Assembly (NCBI GenBank): GCA_902782625.1
Contig: CACZNZ010000576.1
Coordinates: 1-9,457, forward strand
DNA length: 9,457 bases
Direction of reading: 5' to 3'
Source of the DNA: an uncultured Lachnospiraceae bacterium
GTDB lineage: Bacteria; Bacillota; Clostridia; Lachnospirales; Lachnospiraceae
Positions 7,621-9,457 of the stretch are shown one piece after another. The notes below the pieces were generated by a model. The model saw nothing but the letters and a program-made list of their open reading frames with translations. It searched no databases and was not told the origin of the DNA. The position numbers were made by a program, and so were the translations under genes. Within the stretch, counting starts at the first letter, position 1. Every line of letters begins with the position of its first letter.

Positions 7621-9051
7621 TTAATGTACAATCACCGGGGTATTGATCTTGACCATATCATACAATTCCTTCACTTTGGCAGGTGGCATATTGATACATC
7701 CATGGGACCCGTTAGACTTATAGATCTGTCCGCCGAAGCTGGATCGCCAGTTGGCATCATGGAAGCCGATTCCCCTGGTGGTGTCAATCGGCAGCCACCA
7801 GGATACCGTGACATTATTCTCTTTCATATAATGATTGCGCTTCTTGGTTTCGATCATCCAGACACCGGTCGGGGTATCTCTTCCTTTGGAAGTATTGCCG
7901 GTGACCACATCACTTTCAAAAACGATCTCATCGTTCTTGACATACCATATATGCTGCTTCTCGATACTTACATCGATATAGGTTGTGCCGATATCATTCT
8001 CCGGGTTGTCCCCCACACCTTCGATCAGGTATTCAGGAGCTCTGACCTGGGCTTTTTTCGCCTTCATGCCTTTTTCGATGGCATCAGTCTCGAGACGGAT
8101 GCCGACTCTCCAGCCGTAATTTCCTCCACCCATCGTGATTCTGCCGCTTCCTTTGGAGTCAAACGTTCTCTGTTTGCCCACGGTGTTAAACACCGAAGAG
8201 AGGGTCTTCTCGATGTAGGCATTGATTTTTTCCCGATCGATGGTCACTTTGAAATCTTTTGACCATTTTAAAAAACCGGCAATCTGGTCTTTGGTAAGTG
8301 CAGCACTCAGATTCCTGTCCTCATAGGTGACCGTAGCCTGCAGATATCCGTTCATCAAAGCGATGGCATCCTGAATCTCTTTTGAATCCGAAAGATACTT
8401 CGGTTTCTTATAATAGGTCTTATCGACAATGCTGATCGAATCCTTTTTCTCCTGAATAGCCTTTAAGATATCAGCTTTAAAAGTCTCGACCTCCATGACA
8501 TTACCGATCGATTCCGGAACCACTTCATAGGCTTCACTGTTCTCATTGTACCTGATGTTTGCACTGACACTCTCCACGACCTCTGCCGGATGCATGCAGC
8601 TTAACTCATCGACTCTGGCAAAGACCTTGTCCTGATCCACGCTGTATGTCAGACCATTGTAGGTAACGGACTCATTGGTCATATAAAACAACGGCCATTT
8701 ATACCACTCCTGTTCCTTCAGCCATTTCTCGATCATTTCAAAATTCGTATAGGTGAGTCCTGCCTGTTCACAGGTGATTTCTTCATCAAGATTATTCTCT
8801 TCATGGACGGTCAGACGGTATCCCATCAAGGCTCTGTCCATCACACCCTGCGCTTCTTTCAGTGTACGCCTTCCCACATCCCTTCCGTCAATCCTGGTAC
8901 GAGGAAGAAAATGTGAGGTGAAATAGTAACCGATAAGACCGTAGGCGCCGCCTACAAGCAGCACAAACAGGGAAATCAAAATGATGATCAGCTTCCTGCG
9001 CTGCCGTCGTTTTTCTTTTCTTTGTTTACTTCTGCTATTATTGGCTCTCAT
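7621..9051 (-). CDS. Membrane-anchored L,D-transpeptidase (YkuD domain)
   Basis: This 476-residue protein is a probable peptidoglycan cross-linking or cell-wall remodelling enzyme. Residues 1-20 are strongly basic and cytoplasmic, followed by one membrane helix (about 21-44); the rest is outside. Residues about 50-340 form an extracytoplasmic region resembling the putative peptidoglycan-binding repeats (PG_binding_4 type) that precede YkuD in many clostridial proteins. The YkuD catalytic domain spans about 355-476: RDTPTGVW at 391-398, His431 in GFHDANW, and SHGCIN at 449-454 with nucleophile Cys452, so the active site is complete. The ATG at 9051 has GGAGGA nine bases upstream and its own promoter. 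It could act as a 3-3 cross-linker or attach proteins to the wall; the sequence does not decide this. Its link to the downstream ATP synthase appears positional only. Confidence 0.9.
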   Translation of the reverse strand: MRANNSRSKQRKEKRRQRRKLIIILISLFVLLVGGAYGLIGYYFTSHFLPRTRIDGRDVGRRTLKEAQGVMDRALMGYRLTVHEENNLDEEITCEQAGLTYTNFEMIEKWLKEQEWYKWPLFYMTNESVTYNGLTYSVDQDKVFARVDELSCMHPAEVVESVSANIRYNENSEAYEVVPESIGNVMEVETFKADILKAIQEKKDSISIVDKTYYKKPKYLSDSKEIQDAIALMNGYLQATVTYEDRNLSAALTKDQIAGFLKWSKDFKVTIDREKINAYIEKTLSSVFNTVGKQRTFDSKGSGRITMGGGNYGWRVGIRLETDAIEKGMKAKKAQVRAPEYLIEGVGDNPENDIGTTYIDVSIEKQHIWYVKNDEIVFESDVVTGNTSKGRDTPTGVWMIETKKRNHYMKENNVTVSWWLPIDTTRGIGFHDANWRSSFGGQIYKSNGSHGCINMPPAKVKELYDMVKINTPVIVH

Positions 9052-9079
9052 AATATAAAATCCTCCATATAACCATGAT

Positions 9080-9108
9080 ATTATACATCATTTTACTTCT
9101 GTATTCAA
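9080..9108 (-). promoter_or_regulatory. Sigma-A-type promoter of the L,D-transpeptidase gene
   Basis: On the minus strand a -35 box TTGAAT (9108-9103, four of six consensus bases) and a perfect -10 box TATAAT (9085-9080) are separated by 17 bases. The predicted start near 9073 leaves a leader of about 20 nt before the ATG at 9051, including the GGAGGA site. It lies just after the terminator of the upstream gene, which supports an independent transcription unit. Confidence 0.75.
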
Positions 9109-9122
9109 TCATAAAAAAGCGC

Positions 9123-9150
9123 AAAAAAAGAACGCCTGTTGACGTTCTTT
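9123..9150 (-). terminator. Intrinsic terminator after the EutP-like gene
   Basis: The minus strand forms an 8-bp stem, AAAGAACG (9150-9143) with CGTTCTTT (9134-9127), around an 8-nt loop, and continues into a T run (seven T in all, the last four outside the stem, 9126-9123). It begins 5 nt after the stop codon of the upstream gene. On the other strand the hairpin is not followed by a T run, so it acts in one direction only. Confidence 0.82.
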
Positions 9151-9155
9151 CATGC

Positions 9156-9457
9156 TTAGTCCAGAAAATATGACGGAAGGCTGGCCAGTTTGCCGAAATC
9201 CTCTCCGTGGATTTCTTTCATGATATGATGAACTGGTTCCTTGTCGTGTTTGATCTTTAAGAATTCCACGATATCATCCACCCCTTCTCCAGTGTATGCA
9301 CTTACCCGGAAAATGGTCTTGCATCCTGTCAGTTCCAGCCATCTGACGGCCTGCTCCACATCGGCAGCCCAATGGTCGATCTTCGTCACGATCCCAACGA
9401 TATCACGGTTCGCATAAGGAGTGACATTGGGCGGATACAGAGAATAAGGTTCCGTGG
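9156..9457 (-). CDS. EutP/PduV-like small GTPase, C-terminal part
   Basis: The gene runs off the right edge; the last 99 codons are present. The reading frame is open to the window edge and continues upstream of the GTG at 9389, which is an internal Val codon and not a start. The sequence GIVTKIDHW contains the G4 guanine-specificity motif TKID, and VSAYTGEGVDDI is a G5-type SA motif followed by the last helix of a Ras-like fold. The spacing and the SLYPPN segment before G4 recall EutP/PduV, small GTPases of ethanolamine and propanediol microcompartment operons. A tail of about 35 residues after FLKIK (ending SLPSYFLD) goes beyond the usual end of such domains. No microcompartment gene is visible. 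The Walker A and switch regions lie outside the window, so the subfamily is tentative; another TRAFAC GTPase is possible. Confidence 0.62.
   Translation of the reverse strand, partial: TEPYSLYPPNVTPYANRDIVGIVTKIDHWAADVEQAVRWLELTGCKTIFRVSAYTGEGVDDIVEFLKIKHDKEPVHHIMKEIHGEDFGKLASLPSYFLD

Noticed and set aside
6809..8262. Two plus-strand open frames of over 240 codons each (6809-7540 and 7528-8262)
   Set aside because: They are antisense to atpB and the transpeptidase, which both have clear family motifs; the translations are low-complexity or basic and resemble nothing, as expected for shadow frames.
9156..9389. A 77-codon gene starting at GTG 9389
   Set aside because: The frame stays open to the window edge and the upstream residues continue the GTPase sequence, so the GTG is an internal Val in the TKID motif region.

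Overview
The window carries a single-strand run of bacterial genes, all on the minus strand, so transcription runs from high to low coordinates. Protein sequences and style (AGGAGG-type ribosome binding sites, sigma-A-like promoters, a YkuD L,D-transpeptidase with a large extracytoplasmic region, compact overlapping genes, middling G+C by eye) suggest a Firmicute of the Clostridia, perhaps Lachnospirales. That placement is an inference from protein resemblance only.

Layout in transcription order. (1) 9457-9156: the 3' end of a small GTPase resembling EutP/PduV, closed by an intrinsic terminator. (2) 9108-7621: a promoter and a 476-residue membrane-anchored L,D-transpeptidase. (3) 7613-1363: a promoter and a complete F1Fo ATP synthase operon in the order a (atpB), c (atpE), b (atpF), alpha (atpA), gamma (atpG), beta (atpD), epsilon (atpC). 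(4) 1348-1: potA and the start of potB, subunits of a spermidine/putrescine-type ABC importer, which follow atpC after only 14 nt with no visible terminator.

The most interesting feature is in the ATP synthase. There is no separate delta gene (atpH) between atpF and atpA, where it normally sits. Instead, alpha is 578 residues long, about 75 more than usual, and its extra N-terminus reads like the C-terminal domain of delta/OSCP, the part that normally binds the b stalk. The delta N-terminal domain, which normally caps the alpha N-termini, is absent from the window. Genetically this looks like an in-frame join of the 3' half of atpH to atpA. Mechanistically, a covalent link could replace the delta-NTD/alpha contact. 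Because F1 has three alpha chains, it would also put three b-docking domains on each F1 unless one class of alpha chain is made without the extension.

Other subunits also diverge. The c subunit has a cleavable-looking signal peptide, an acidic exported spacer and a modified glycine zipper. The a subunit keeps the essential Arg but has non-polar or small residues where the usual half-channel Glu and His lie. A perfect 7-bp hairpin sits just before the c-subunit ribosome binding site. Together these describe a complete but remodelled rotary ATP synthase, probably co-expressed with a polyamine importer.
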